DNA of 64,000 nucleotides, taken from the NCBI RefSeq assembly GCF_019263705.2, contig NZ_JADQDK010000001.1:1612001-1676000 (forward strand). The letters are read 5' to 3'. Below, piece after piece: positions 9,054-17,556 of the stretch (position 1 is its first letter; each line of letters opens with the position of its first letter). The DNA is from Pseudonocardia abyssalis (GTDB lineage: Bacteria > Actinomycetota > Actinomycetes > Mycobacteriales > Pseudonocardiaceae). The position numbers were made by a program, and so were the translations under genes. Under the pieces are notes generated by a model that was not told the origin of the DNA, ran no database searches, and saw nothing but the letters and a program-made list of their open reading frames with translations.

Positions 9054-9866
9054 TTACACCCGCGGTGCGCCGAGGAGGTGGGCGTTGCCGAGCCGGTCGA
9101 GCACGCCCGCGGGGCCGGTGCGCCGGTACCACTCGTAGCCGTAGGCCGCGGCGAACGTGGCGAGCGGGACATCCTCGGGGCCGAGCTGGCTGGCGTGCGC
9201 GGTGATGGCTGCGCGCTTGGCGTCGAGGTGGGCCGTCGTGCCGCTGACGGCGAGGGTGATCTCGACGGTCGCGCGGCCGAACGGGGTGGCGCCGCCGACC
9301 TCGTGCACCGCGCGGGCGGCGCCGTGCACGAGGTGGCCGTCGCGGGCGGCGGTGTGCAGGTGCTCGCGGTCGACGGTGGTGCGGTACGCCGTGGCGCCGG
9401 TCAGCTCCGCGGCCAGCGCGCCGACGCGGAACGCCGCGTTGTGGTCGGGATGGCCGTAGATGCCGTGCTCGTCGTCGTGGACGATCGTGGCGGCGCCCTC
9501 GTCGTCGGCGAGCTCGGCGACGTGCCGGGCCAGCGTCAGGGGGTCGGCGGCGGCGAACGCGCGGGGGTGGACGAGACCGGGGCCGCCGGGCAGGCCGGAG
9601 TCACGCCCCCCGAGCAGCACCAGCCGCGAGACGCCGAGCAGCCCGGCTGCGGTCTCCAGCTCGGCGATCCGCCGCTCGGGCACGGTCTCCCCGGTGCGCA
9701 GCGGGACGCGCGAGCCGCCCAGCTCCCCCGCCGTGGCGAGGACGAGGACCGTGCGTGCGCCCGCGTCGGCGAGGCGGCGCAGCGTGAGGCCGGAGAAGAT
9801 CGACTCGTCGTCGGGGTGGGCGTGGAGGACGAGGACGGTCTGGCCGCGGAGATCGGGCTCGTTCAT
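9054..9866 (-). CDS. PIG-L (LmbE) family deacetylase
   Basis: 270-residue zinc-dependent N-acetylglucosaminyl deacetylase family member. The zinc motif HAHPDDES lies at residues about 15-22 and the second motif HPDHNAAF at about 140. Start is the ATG giving MNEPDLRGQTVLVL; the 31 codons upstream lack family similarity. MshB of mycothiol synthesis belongs to this family and mshC is in the same window, but the sequence does not decide between MshB, its paralogue Mca, or a general de-N-acetylase. The length is shorter than the roughly 300 residues of MshB. Confidence 0.85.
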   Translation of the reverse strand: MNEPDLRGQTVLVLHAHPDDESIFSGLTLRRLADAGARTVLVLATAGELGGSRVPLRTGETVPERRIAELETAAGLLGVSRLVLLGGRDSGLPGGPGLVHPRAFAAADPLTLARHVAELADDEGAATIVHDDEHGIYGHPDHNAAFRVGALAAELTGATAYRTTVDREHLHTAARDGHLVHGAARAVHEVGGATPFGRATVEITLAVSGTTAHLDAKRAAITAHASQLGPEDVPLATFAAAYGYEWYRRTGPAGVLDRLGNAHLLGAPRV

Positions 9867-9994
9867 GAGGTGATCGCAGACGTGCGGGCCGCAGGATGCG
9901 GGCAGGCGGACGGGGCCGGGGGCGTCAGCTACAGCGACAGCGCCCCGGACAGCACCCACGCAGCGCGGGCCCGGTCCGGTCGATCACGCGGGAA

Positions 9995-11452
9995 CTATGG
10001 CACAAGCGGTCGGTGCTCGTCACCCAGGGTGTCGTGCAGCACGCGGCCGCGCTGCACGGTGCGCAGGCAGGTGCCGCCCTCCCGGTCCCACAGGGCGTAG
10101 GAGGCCGGGGCGCCGGGGGCGATCCGACCGGCGAGCGGATCGGCGTCGCCGGCCGCCCGGTACCCGCCGACGGTGTGGGCCGACATCGCCTGCGCCGTCG
10201 TGAGGCCCGAGCCCGGGGTGCGGTGTCCGACCGCCGCCCGCACGGCGTCCCACGGGCCGATCGGCGTGACCGGGCTGTCGGAGCCGAGAGCCAGCACCAC
10301 CCCGGCGGCGTGCAGGGCGGCGAACGGGTTCATCGCGCCGGCGCGCGGGCCGAGGCGCGCGGCGTACATACCGGTCCCGCCGCCCCAGTACGCGTCGAAC
10401 AGGGGCTGGACGCTCGCGACGACGCCGTGCTCGGCCAGCACCGCCATCTGCGCGGCGTCGACCATCTCCAGGTGCTCGACGCGGTGCCGCACGCCTGCGC
10501 GCCCCGAGCGGCGCAGGCCGTCGACGAGCATCGCCGCGGCGGCGTCGCCGATGACGTGGAAACCGGCCTGGATCCCGGCTGCGGTGCAGGCCGCGAGGTG
10601 CGCGGCCACGGCGTCGGCGTCGAGGTAGCGGATACCGGTGCTGTCGGGGGCGTCGGTGTAGGGGGTGCACAGCGCGGCGGTGCGGGACCCGATCGAGCCG
10701 TCGACGAACAGGTCGCCTGCCAGGCCGTGCGCACCGGTGGCGGCGAGGAGGGCACGGGCCTCGTCGGCGGTGGTGACCGCCTCGCCCCAGTAGCCGACGA
10801 CGTCCGGCCCGTCGGTGCGCAGCAGGGCGGCGAGGTCGGCGCGCGAGGAGATGTCCGGTCCCGCGCACTCGTGCACGACGCCGATCCCGCGGGCGGCGGC
10901 GTCGGCCAGGAAGGCACGCTGGGCGGCGTCGCGGACCGGGGCGTCGACGGCGGCCAACGCGGCGCGGCGGGCGTGGTGGTGCGGGTCGGCGGTGACCGGG
11001 CCGTCGGGGGTGCCCGGGGCGGCCAGTGCACCGCTGACGAGCGCGGAGTGGACGTCGATGCGGCTGAGGTAGACCGGCGCTCCCCCGGCGGCGCGGTCGA
11101 TCTCGGCGCGGGTGGGGACGGGTGCGTCCCACTCCTGCTCCTGCCAGCCGTGGCCCCAGACCAGCGCGCCGGGGCGGGCGGCGGTGCGGGTGCGGACGGC
11201 GTCGAGCAGGGCCTGCGGGGACGGGCAGCCGGTGAGGTCGAGCCCGTCGACGAGCAGTCCGGTGGAGGTGGCGTGCACGTGGGCGTCGACGAATGCGGGG
11301 GTGAGGACGGCGCCGTCGAGGTGGACGACGTGGTCGCCGCGCTCCGCTCGGGCCGGCGCGACGCGGGTGATCGTGCCGTCGACGATCTCGACGGCGGCCG
11401 GGCCCGCCGGGGCGCCCGGGTCGAGGACCCGGGCGCCGAGCAGCAGCGTCAC
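9995..11452 (-). CDS. Amidohydrolase family protein (YtcJ-like, amidohydrolase 3)
   Basis: 485-residue metal-dependent hydrolase. Metal ligands are visible: HxH in FVDAHVHATSTG (about residue 55), the later His in GFHVIGDAAAAM and HRVEHLEM, and Asp in LALGSDSPVTPIGPW. The N- and C-terminal beta-sandwich halves (VTLLLGARVLDPG and GRIAPGAPASYALWDREG) are present. Start is a GTG overlapping the upstream PspC gene stop by 4 nt (GTGA). YtcJ-like enzymes hydrolyse amides or imines of unknown nature; no substrate can be named. No signal peptide, so cytoplasmic. Confidence 0.88.
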   Translation of the reverse strand: MTLLLGARVLDPGAPAGPAAVEIVDGTITRVAPARAERGDHVVHLDGAVLTPAFVDAHVHATSTGLLVDGLDLTGCPSPQALLDAVRTRTAARPGALVWGHGWQEQEWDAPVPTRAEIDRAAGGAPVYLSRIDVHSALVSGALAAPGTPDGPVTADPHHHARRAALAAVDAPVRDAAQRAFLADAAARGIGVVHECAGPDISSRADLAALLRTDGPDVVGYWGEAVTTADEARALLAATGAHGLAGDLFVDGSIGSRTAALCTPYTDAPDSTGIRYLDADAVAAHLAACTAAGIQAGFHVIGDAAAAMLVDGLRRSGRAGVRHRVEHLEMVDAAQMAVLAEHGVVASVQPLFDAYWGGGTGMYAARLGPRAGAMNPFAALHAAGVVLALGSDSPVTPIGPWDAVRAAVGHRTPGSGLTTAQAMSAHTVGGYRAAGDADPLAGRIAPGAPASYALWDREGGTCLRTVQRGRVLHDTLGDEHRPLVP

Positions 11453-11637
11453 ACGCTGCGCTTGGGCATCAGCACCCACATCACGATGTAGGCGATGAAC
11501 TGCGGCCCCGGCAGGATGCAGGACAGGACGAAGGCCATACGGACGAGGAACGGGCTCAGCCCGAACCGGTCCGCGATCCCGGCGCACACGCCGGCGATGA
11601 CCTTCCCGTTGCGCGGGCGGGTCAGGGTCGATGCCAC
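11449..11637 (-). CDS. PspC domain small membrane protein
   Basis: 62-residue protein that is almost entirely a PspC domain: a basic start (STLTRPRNGKVIAGVCAGIADRFGLSPFLVR) and one hydrophobic segment ending in VLMPKRSV. PspC proteins act in envelope stress responses as membrane sensors or effectors. Start is the GTG preceded by GAGAGGAG at good spacing; the longer open frame upstream is low-complexity. Translationally coupled to the amidohydrolase by GTGA overlap, a pairing with no obvious functional link. Confidence 0.85.
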   Translation of the reverse strand: MASTLTRPRNGKVIAGVCAGIADRFGLSPFLVRMAFVLSCILPGPQFIAYIVMWVLMPKRSV

Positions 11638-11878
11638 GAAGGGCTCCTCTCGGTGCGACGCGTCTCGTCGCCGTGGTCCACGCTCCGCCGGATGCGGTCC
11701 GTCGACATCGGGTGAACGCCCGGAGGACACCCTGAGGTTCCCGGGTGTCAACCCCGGTCGCCGGATCCGGTGGACAACCGTCGCTGATCGTGATCGCGGC
11801 TGCTCCGCACGGGGGTTGTCCACAGGCATCGGCAGATGCCCTGGTCAGGCGGTGCATCCGGACCCTAGCGTCGGGCCC
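11638..11878. other. Divergent intergenic region with inverted DnaA-box pair
   Basis: 241 nt between the pspC-like gene (leftward) and the SGNH hydrolase (rightward). The only notable structure is a 10-bp inverted repeat whose arms are DnaA-box-like (see 11769-11824). No small ORF is convincing. Confidence 0.6.
11769..11824. promoter_or_regulatory. Two DnaA-box-like sites in inverted orientation
   Basis: TTGTCCACA on the plus strand at 11816-11824 is a perfect actinobacterial DnaA box. TTGTCCACC on the minus strand (11769-11777) matches 8 of 9. Together they make the inverted repeat GTGGACAACC / GGTTGTCCAC with a 34-nt spacer. Two boxes are too few for an origin; DnaA-controlled expression of the flanking genes or DnaA titration is possible. 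Confidence 0.45.
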
Positions 11879-12919
11879 GTGATCCGTTCCCGCCGCCTGC
11901 TGCTCCCGGCGCTCGCCGTGCTCCTCCTCACGTCGCTCGGCGCACCCCCGGCGGGGGCGGCGGAGCGGCGCAGCGCCGTCGTCGCGCTCGGCGACAGCGC
12001 CGCCTCCGGTGAGGGGGCGGGCGACTACGTGGCCGGTACCCGCGGGGAGGGCGGCGACTGGTGCCACCGCTCCGCCCACGCCTACGTGCACCGCACCGCT
12101 CTGGCCGACGAGTCGGTCAACCTCGCGTGCTCCGGGGCGGAGGCGGCCGACGTCGGCTTCGGGTCCGGCTCGCACTACACGGAGGGTTCGCAGGCGGCGC
12201 GGCTCGGGGAGGTGGCGCGGGAGTACCGGGTCACCACGGTGATCCTGCAGGTCGGGGCGAACGACGAACCCGAGCTCACCGGCACCGGCATCGCCTGCAT
12301 CCGCGCCTACCTCGACCCGACGGTGCCCCCGTGCCGGGAGTCGCTCGGGGCGGACGTCCCCGGGCGGATGGCTGCGGTGGCGCCGCGCGTGGAGTCGGTG
12401 GTGCGCGACGTGCGGGCCGCGATGGGGCAGGCCGGGTACGCCGACGACGACTACGTGCTCGTGCTCGCCTCCTACGCCTCGCCCGTCACGGAGGCGATGG
12501 TGCCGCTGCAGGGCGCCCGCGGGTGCCCGTACAGCCGGGCCGACGCGGGTTGGGGTCGCACGGTGGTGTTCCCCGCGCTGTCCGACGCCCTGCGGGGCGT
12601 GGCGGAGCGCACCGGGGTGCGGTTCATCGACATGGCGCGGGCCACCGAGGGGTTCGAGGCGTGCAGCCGCAGCCCCCGCTCGGAGGAGTGGCAGCGGCGG
12701 ATCACGGTCGACCCGGAGGCGTTCGTCTACGGCGGGCTCGACGCGGTGGGCTACCACCTGGCCCAGGAGTCGTTCCACCCCACGGCCGCGGCGCACGCGG
12801 AGATGGGCCGGTGCATCGGGGAGTTCGTCCGGTCCGGTGCCCCGGGCGCGGCCTGCGTCGCCGGGGCCGACGGCCGGGTCCGGGCCGAGGTGGGCGCCGC
12901 CGCGGCGTCGCCCGCCTGA
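11879..12919 (+). CDS. Secreted SGNH/GDSL hydrolase
   Basis: 346-residue esterase/lipase-like enzyme with an N-terminal signal peptide ([27 protein letters not shown]), so exported. Block I is [11 protein letters not shown] with the nucleophile Ser (about residue 43), block III is GANDE, and block V is the catalytic His in SFHPTAAAH near residue 305. Several Cys pairs suggest disulfides, as in Streptomyces scabies-type esterases. Start is GTG, chosen because it gives a complete signal peptide. The natural ester substrate is unknown. Confidence 0.9.
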   Translation: MIRSRRLLLPALAVLLLTSLGAPPAGAAERRSAVVALGDSAASGEGAGDYVAGTRGEGGDWCHRSAHAYVHRTALADESVNLACSGAEAADVGFGSGSHYTEGSQAARLGEVAREYRVTTVILQVGANDEPELTGTGIACIRAYLDPTVPPCRESLGADVPGRMAAVAPRVESVVRDVRAAMGQAGYADDDYVLVLASYASPVTEAMVPLQGARGCPYSRADAGWGRTVVFPALSDALRGVAERTGVRFIDMARATEGFEACSRSPRSEEWQRRITVDPEAFVYGGLDAVGYHLAQESFHPTAAAHAEMGRCIGEFVRSGAPGAACVAGADGRVRAEVGAAAASPA

Positions 12920-12941
12920 GGCCCGCCCGCCCGAAACACCG

Positions 12942-14063
12942 TCAGCCGGGCAGGACCACCAGGTCGCGGGGGCGGGTGTTGAGGCGCTCGCAGCCGTCCT
13001 CGGTCACCACGACGATGTCCTCGATGCGGGCACCCCACTCCCCGTCGAGGTACACGCCCGGCTCCACGCTGAAGGCCATGCCCGGCTCGAGGGTCAGCGC
13101 GTTGCCGCCGACGATGTAGGGCTCCTCGTGCACGTCGAGGCCGATGCCGTGGCCGGTGCGGTGCACGAAGTTCGTGCCCAGCCCCGCAGCGGTGATCGGC
13201 TCGCGCGCGGCGGCGTCGACGGACTCCGCGGTGACGCCCGGGCGCACCGACGCGACCGACGCCTCCTGCGCCGCCTGCAGCACGGCGTAGGCCTCGCGGA
13301 TGTCGGCGGAGGGCTCGGCACCGACGGCGTAGGTGCGGGTGCTGTCGGAGTTGTAGCCGCTGGGCAGCGGGCCGCCGATGTCGATGACCACGACGTCACC
13401 GCTCTCGATGACGCGGCCCGAGACGTCGTGGTGCGGGCTGGCGCCGTGCGGCCCCGACCCGACGACGACGAACGCCGCGCCGGTGTGGCCCTCCTCGACG
13501 ATGGCCGCGGTGATCAGCTCCCCGACCTCGGCCTCGGTGCGCCCGACCTCCAGGAACTCCGCCATCCGGGCGTGCACGCGGTCGATCGCGGCACCGGCGG
13601 CGCGCAGCTCGGCCACCTCGACGGCGTCCTTGCGCATCCGCAGCTCGCGGATCACCGGCCCGGCGAGGACCTGCCCGACCTCGGGGAACACCTCGCGCAG
13701 GCCGAACACGTGCCGGGCCGGCATCTCGTCGGCGACGGCGATCCGGGTGGGTCCGCCCGCGAGGTCGCTGACCAGCAGGTACGGGTCCTCGGCGTCGGTC
13801 CAGGTGACGATCTCGACCCCCAGCTCGTCGAGCCCGAGGCCCGCGAGGCCGGGGGCCTCGAGCCGGGGCACGACGAGGGCGGGCGGGGCGAGGTGGCCCT
13901 CGGCCGGCAGCACCAGGCAGGTCAGCCGCTCGTGGGTCTCCCCCGTCATCCCCAGCAGGTACCGCAGATCGGTGCCCGGGGTGATGAGCAGGACGTCGGC
14001 ACCGTGGTCGGCGGCGACGAGCCCGGCGCGGCGGATGCGGTCGGCGAACGCGGCCGTTGTCAT
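12942..14063 (-). CDS. M24 family metallopeptidase (Xaa-Pro dipeptidase-like)
   Basis: 373-residue 'pita-bread' metallopeptidase. A creatinase-like N-terminal domain (residues 1-130) precedes the catalytic domain. All five metal ligands can be found: Asp in [12 protein letters not shown], Asp in YNSDSTRTY, His in [15 protein letters not shown], Glu in FSVEPGVYL and Glu in ARIEDIVVV. Start is the ATG of [14 protein letters not shown]; seven upstream codons are excluded. It corresponds in position and family to M. tuberculosis pepE (Rv2089c), divergent from a 5'-3' exonuclease as here, with only 30 nt between the two starts. Confidence 0.93.
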   Translation of the reverse strand: MTTAAFADRIRRAGLVAADHGADVLLITPGTDLRYLLGMTGETHERLTCLVLPAEGHLAPPALVVPRLEAPGLAGLGLDELGVEIVTWTDAEDPYLLVSDLAGGPTRIAVADEMPARHVFGLREVFPEVGQVLAGPVIRELRMRKDAVEVAELRAAGAAIDRVHARMAEFLEVGRTEAEVGELITAAIVEEGHTGAAFVVVGSGPHGASPHHDVSGRVIESGDVVVIDIGGPLPSGYNSDSTRTYAVGAEPSADIREAYAVLQAAQEASVASVRPGVTAESVDAAAREPITAAGLGTNFVHRTGHGIGLDVHEEPYIVGGNALTLEPGMAFSVEPGVYLDGEWGARIEDIVVVTEDGCERLNTRPRDLVVLPG

Positions 14064-14093
14064 GACCGGCAGGGTATCCGGCAAGCTGCACCC

Positions 14094-15068
14094 ATGAGCG
14101 AGCCCCTGGGAGCGAAGCGTGTCCCGTCACTGATGCTGCTCGACGCCGCGAGCCTGTACTTCCGGGCGTACTACGGCGTGCCCGAGTCGATGACGGCGCC
14201 CGACGGCACCCCGGTCAACGCCGTGCGCGGGTTCACCGACATGGTGTCGCGGCTGGTCACCGAGCACCGCCCGACGCGGCTCGTGGCCTGCCTCGACCTC
14301 GACTGGCGCCCGGCGTTCCGGGTGGACGCGCTGCCCACCTACAAGGCCCACCGCCTGCCGGGCGAGCCGGACACCGCGCCCGCGGGCGTGCCGGAGCTGG
14401 TACCCGACACGCTCGGGCCGCAGGTCCCGGTGATCCTGGAGGTGCTTGCCGCGGCCGGGATCGCCACCGGCGGCGCGGCGGGCTACGAGGCCGACGACGT
14501 CATCGGCACGCTCGCGGCCACCGAGAAGACCGACCACGTGCTCGCCGTCAGCGGCGACCGCGACCTCATGCAGATCGTCGGCGACGGGGACCCGGCCGTC
14601 CGCCTGCTCTACGTCGGTCGCGGGCTGGCCAAGGCCGAGCTGCTCGGGCCGGCCGAGGTGGCGGAGAAGTACGGGGTGCCGATCGGCCGGGCGGGCGAGG
14701 CGTACGCCGAGATGGCGATGCTGCGCGGCGACCCCTCCGACGGGCTGCCCGGCGTCCCGGGGGTCGGGGCGAAGACCGCGGCCACGCTGGTCGGGCGCTT
14801 CGACTCGTGGGCCGAGCTGCGGGCCGCGATCGAGGACCGCACCGACGCCCGCATCTCCGCGACGGTCCGCACGAAGCTCGTCGCGGCCGAGCCGTACCTG
14901 GCGGTCGTCGAGCCGGTCGTGCGCGTGGCCGTCGACGCCGACGTGCGCCTCGACCGCCCGGACGCCCTGCCCACCGAGCCCGTCGACCCCGAGCGCCTCG
15001 ACGCGCTGGCGCAGCGCTGGGGTATCGGCAGCTCGGTGGAGCGGCTGCGCACCGCGCTCGCCCGCTGA
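14094..15068 (+). CDS. Stand-alone 5'-3' exonuclease (Pol I N-domain-like)
   Basis: 324-residue flap/5' nuclease. Acidic metal-binding motifs include [15 protein letters not shown] (residues about 14-28), [23 protein letters not shown] and [10 protein letters not shown]. The helix-hairpin-helix DNA-binding motif is [16 protein letters not shown] (about residues 220-235). Residues match the catalytic 5' nuclease domain of DNA polymerase I without polymerase parts, as for Rv2090. Start ATG lies 30 nt from the divergent peptidase start, so the two promoters overlap. Likely role is RNA primer or flap removal in replication and repair. Confidence 0.92.
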   Translation: MSEPLGAKRVPSLMLLDAASLYFRAYYGVPESMTAPDGTPVNAVRGFTDMVSRLVTEHRPTRLVACLDLDWRPAFRVDALPTYKAHRLPGEPDTAPAGVPELVPDTLGPQVPVILEVLAAAGIATGGAAGYEADDVIGTLAATEKTDHVLAVSGDRDLMQIVGDGDPAVRLLYVGRGLAKAELLGPAEVAEKYGVPIGRAGEAYAEMAMLRGDPSDGLPGVPGVGAKTAATLVGRFDSWAELRAAIEDRTDARISATVRTKLVAAEPYLAVVEPVVRVAVDADVRLDRPDALPTEPVDPERLDALAQRWGIGSSVERLRTALAR

Positions 15069-15078
15069 GCCGCCCCGG

Positions 15079-17556
15079 ATGGAACGGATGAGGGACGCGA
15101 CGACCGTGGCCGAGGGAGCGGGGGCCGAGGGAGCGGGGGCCGACGGGGCGGGCACCTGGGCGCTCGGCGTCGATCTCGGCACGAGCTTCGCGGCGGGCGC
15201 GATCGCCGTCGACGGCGCGGTGGAGCTGCTGGAGGTCGGCGGCGAGCCGCGGGTGCCGACCACCGTCCTGCTCACCGAGGACGCCCGGCTCGTCGCAGGC
15301 AGCTACGCGCAGCGGGCGGTGGGGCGACTGCCGGACCGGGCCGAGCGCAACCCGCGTCGCTACGTCGGGCGCGCCCCGATGCTGCTCGGCGGGCGGCCGG
15401 TGAGCGCCGTCGACGCGCTCGCCGCACTGCTGGTCCTGTTCGTGCAGGAGGGCCGCCGCCGCCACGACGACGCCGACCCGTCCCGCCTGGTCCTCACCCA
15501 TCCCGCGGGGTGGCCCGTCGACCGGCTCGCAGAGCTCCGGGAGGTCGCCGCACGCGTGCTGCCGCGCGTCGACGTCGAGCTGGTCCCGGAGCCGGTCGCG
15601 GCCGCCGTGCAGCACCGGGTGACGGGCCCCGTCGCCGTCTACGACCTGGGCGGCGTCACCTTCGACGCCACCGTCCTCGTCCCGGACGGGGCCGCGTTCC
15701 GGATCCTCGGACGCCCCGGCGGCGACCCGGACCTCGGCGGGGAGGTGTTCGACCAGCTCGTGTTCCGGCACTTCGGCGAGCAGCTCAAGCACGCCGCGCC
15801 GCAGTGGTGGGAGGAGCTGACGACCGACCCGGCCCGGCTCGCCGCCGAGTCCGACCTGCTCACCGAGGCCCGACTGGCCAAGGAGGCGCTGTCGACGTTC
15901 GAGACGGCGAGCCAGTACGTCGCCGGGGCCGACGCCGACGTCCACATCACCCGCGCCGAGCTCGACGACCTGATCGGCGACGACGTGCGCCGCAGCGCCC
16001 GGCTCCTCGCCGAGACGCTCTCGGGGACCGAGGTCGACGTCGTCCTGCTCACCGGCGGTGCGGCCCGCACCCCGCTGGTGGAGCGGGTGCTGCGCGAGCG
16101 GTACGGGGCGCGGGTCCGCACGTCGACGGATCCGAAGGGGGCCGTGGCGCTGGGTGCCGCGCTGCTCGCGGGGGGTCGGCCCGTGGCCCCGCCGGCACCG
16201 GCACGACCGGTCGCACCGGCGGGGGCGCCCGACCCACCCGCGAAGGCGGCGCCGGACGGGAGGGCGGCGCCGGACGGGAGGGCGGCGCCGGACGGGAGGG
16301 CGGCGCCGCTCGGGAGAGCGCGTCCCGCGGCGCCCATCGCGCAGGGAGCACCCCCCGCCCCGACGACGTCTCCGGGCATCGTCCCGCCCGCCGCGGTGAC
16401 CCGGATCGGGCCCGTGCCCCGCCGCGACGAGCTGGTGCCGCTCGCCGAGGACGTGCTCGACGCGCAGGTCGTCGGCGGTCGGCTCTACGTGTGGTCGGCA
16501 CCCGACGGCCCGGCCGGGCGGCACCGGATCGCCCGCATCGACCCGGTGACCGGGCAGGCGGACCGGAAGATCCGGTTCGGGCGGCTCGTGGGGTGGGCGG
16601 TGGCCGAGGGCGGCATCGTGGTGGCCGAGCGCCGCGGCGGCGACCTGCACTGCCACACGCTCGGGCCCGACCTGTCCGTCGGCACCTCGACGCCGCTCCC
16701 GACGCCCTACCGCCCGTTCCTGGTCGCCGCGGGCGGGATCGCGTGGGCCGTGCTGCGGTCGCCGGACACGCGGATGACGGGCCCGTTGGAGGAGTCCGGC
16801 ACCCTCGCCGTACAGGTGATCCCGCTGCGCCGCGGCGCGCCGGGACCGGTGCTGCCGCTCGGGCCGGCCGTGTTCGCCTACCTCGACGGCACCCGGCGGT
16901 CGCTCGACCCGACCGCCCGGGCCGGCAGTGCGGTACCCGCGCTCCTCGGCGACGGCCGTTCCCTCGCGCTGGTGCTCGGGCGCGCCGGCCGCCAGGCGGT
17001 GTGCCTGGTCGGACCAGGCGGCGAGATCACCGCGGTGGCCGACGAGACCGGTGTCCGCCAGGTCGTGGCCAGCGGCGGACGCTGGCTCCTGGCGGGCGCC
17101 GCGGGGCTGGAGCACCGGGCCGACCCGCGCGGCACCGGCCGCCGGGTCGTCCTGCCCCGCCCGCCCGGCGGCGACGTCCGGTGGGCCGTCGCGGGCCGTC
17201 AGGCGTTCGGGCTGGCGGTCGGGGCGACCGGGCTCGTCGTGCACGCCCTGTCCGACGGCGGCCTCCGCGAGCTCGGCCGGCTGCCGTCGCTGCTCGGCTC
17301 CCCCGCCGCCGCCCGCGCCGACGAGGCACCGCGGGTCCGGGCCGAGGGCGAGTCCCTGCTGCTCGGCGCGGGAGACGGATCGGGGAACTCGCAGCTCGTG
17401 GCGGCGGGCCCGCCGGGGCTGCGCGTGCTCGCCACCGCCCGCGGATGGCTCGAGCCCGTCGGGCGGGCGGCGGGCGCCCTGCTCGCCCGCCACGTCCCCG
17501 CCGCGGCCCCCGGTGACTCCTGCTCCGACCCCGGGACCCTGGTCCGGATCAGCTAG
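15079..17556 (+). CDS. Hsp70-like ATPase with C-terminal propeller-like domain
   Basis: 825-residue protein. The N-terminal half is an Hsp70/actin-fold nucleotide-binding domain: phosphate-1 loop GVDLGTSFAAG (about residues 31-41), phosphate-2 loop VYDLGGVTFDATV (about 188-200), adenosine loop VVLLTGGAARTPLVERVL (about 322-340). There is no DnaK substrate-binding domain. A Pro/Ala linker with four 6-residue repeats (AAPDGR type, residues about 389-413) leads to a 380-residue region of repeated beta-strand patterns (GGRLYVWSAPDG, GGIVVAERRGG, GGRWLLAGAAGLEH) like a beta-propeller. ATG at 15079 or 15088. It converges on the dynamin-like pair, sharing the CTAG that encodes both stops. Chaperone-like or scaffold role inferred. 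Confidence 0.85.
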   Translation: MERMRDATTVAEGAGAEGAGADGAGTWALGVDLGTSFAAGAIAVDGAVELLEVGGEPRVPTTVLLTEDARLVAGSYAQRAVGRLPDRAERNPRRYVGRAPMLLGGRPVSAVDALAALLVLFVQEGRRRHDDADPSRLVLTHPAGWPVDRLAELREVAARVLPRVDVELVPEPVAAAVQHRVTGPVAVYDLGGVTFDATVLVPDGAAFRILGRPGGDPDLGGEVFDQLVFRHFGEQLKHAAPQWWEELTTDPARLAAESDLLTEARLAKEALSTFETASQYVAGADADVHITRAELDDLIGDDVRRSARLLAETLSGTEVDVVLLTGGAARTPLVERVLRERYGARVRTSTDPKGAVALGAALLAGGRPVAPPAPARPVAPAGAPDPPAKAAPDGRAAPDGRAAPDGRAAPLGRARPAAPIAQGAPPAPTTSPGIVPPAAVTRIGPVPRRDELVPLAEDVLDAQVVGGRLYVWSAPDGPAGRHRIARIDPVTGQADRKIRFGRLVGWAVAEGGIVVAERRGGDLHCHTLGPDLSVGTSTPLPTPYRPFLVAAGGIAWAVLRSPDTRMTGPLEESGTLAVQVIPLRRGAPGPVLPLGPAVFAYLDGTRRSLDPTARAGSAVPALLGDGRSLALVLGRAGRQAVCLVGPGGEITAVADETGVRQVVASGGRWLLAGAAGLEHRADPRGTGRRVVLPRPPGGDVRWAVAGRQAFGLAVGATGLVVHALSDGGLRELGRLPSLLGSPAAARADEAPRVRAEGESLLLGAGDGSGNSQLVAAGPPGLRVLATARGWLEPVGRAAGALLARHVPAAAPGDSCSDPGTLVRIS
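16245..16316 (+). repeat. 18-bp tandem repeat, four copies
   Basis: Unit GGCGGCGCCGGACGGGAG repeats at 16245, 16263 and 16281, and once more with two changes at 16299. It encodes the AAPDGR linker repeats of the Hsp70-like protein. The near-identity at DNA level suggests recent slippage expansion. Confidence 0.9.

Noticed and set aside
9054..9866. Calling the PIG-L protein MshB because mshC is nearby
   Set aside because: Family motifs are shared with many deacetylases; the two genes are 50 kb apart and nothing specific to MshB was seen.
7437..10100. 887-codon plus-strand ORF over the glycosyltransferase and PIG-L genes
   Set aside because: Shadow frame spanning two unrelated minus-strand genes and their gap, with no domain pattern.
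11495..11878. Upstream extension of the SGNH hydrolase frame
   Set aside because: It would put 128 residues in front of a clear signal peptide and is antisense to the PspC gene.
16245..16316. Four 18-bp repeats considered as a CRISPR or iteron array
   Set aside because: Contiguous in-frame codons of the Hsp70-like linker, no unique spacers.
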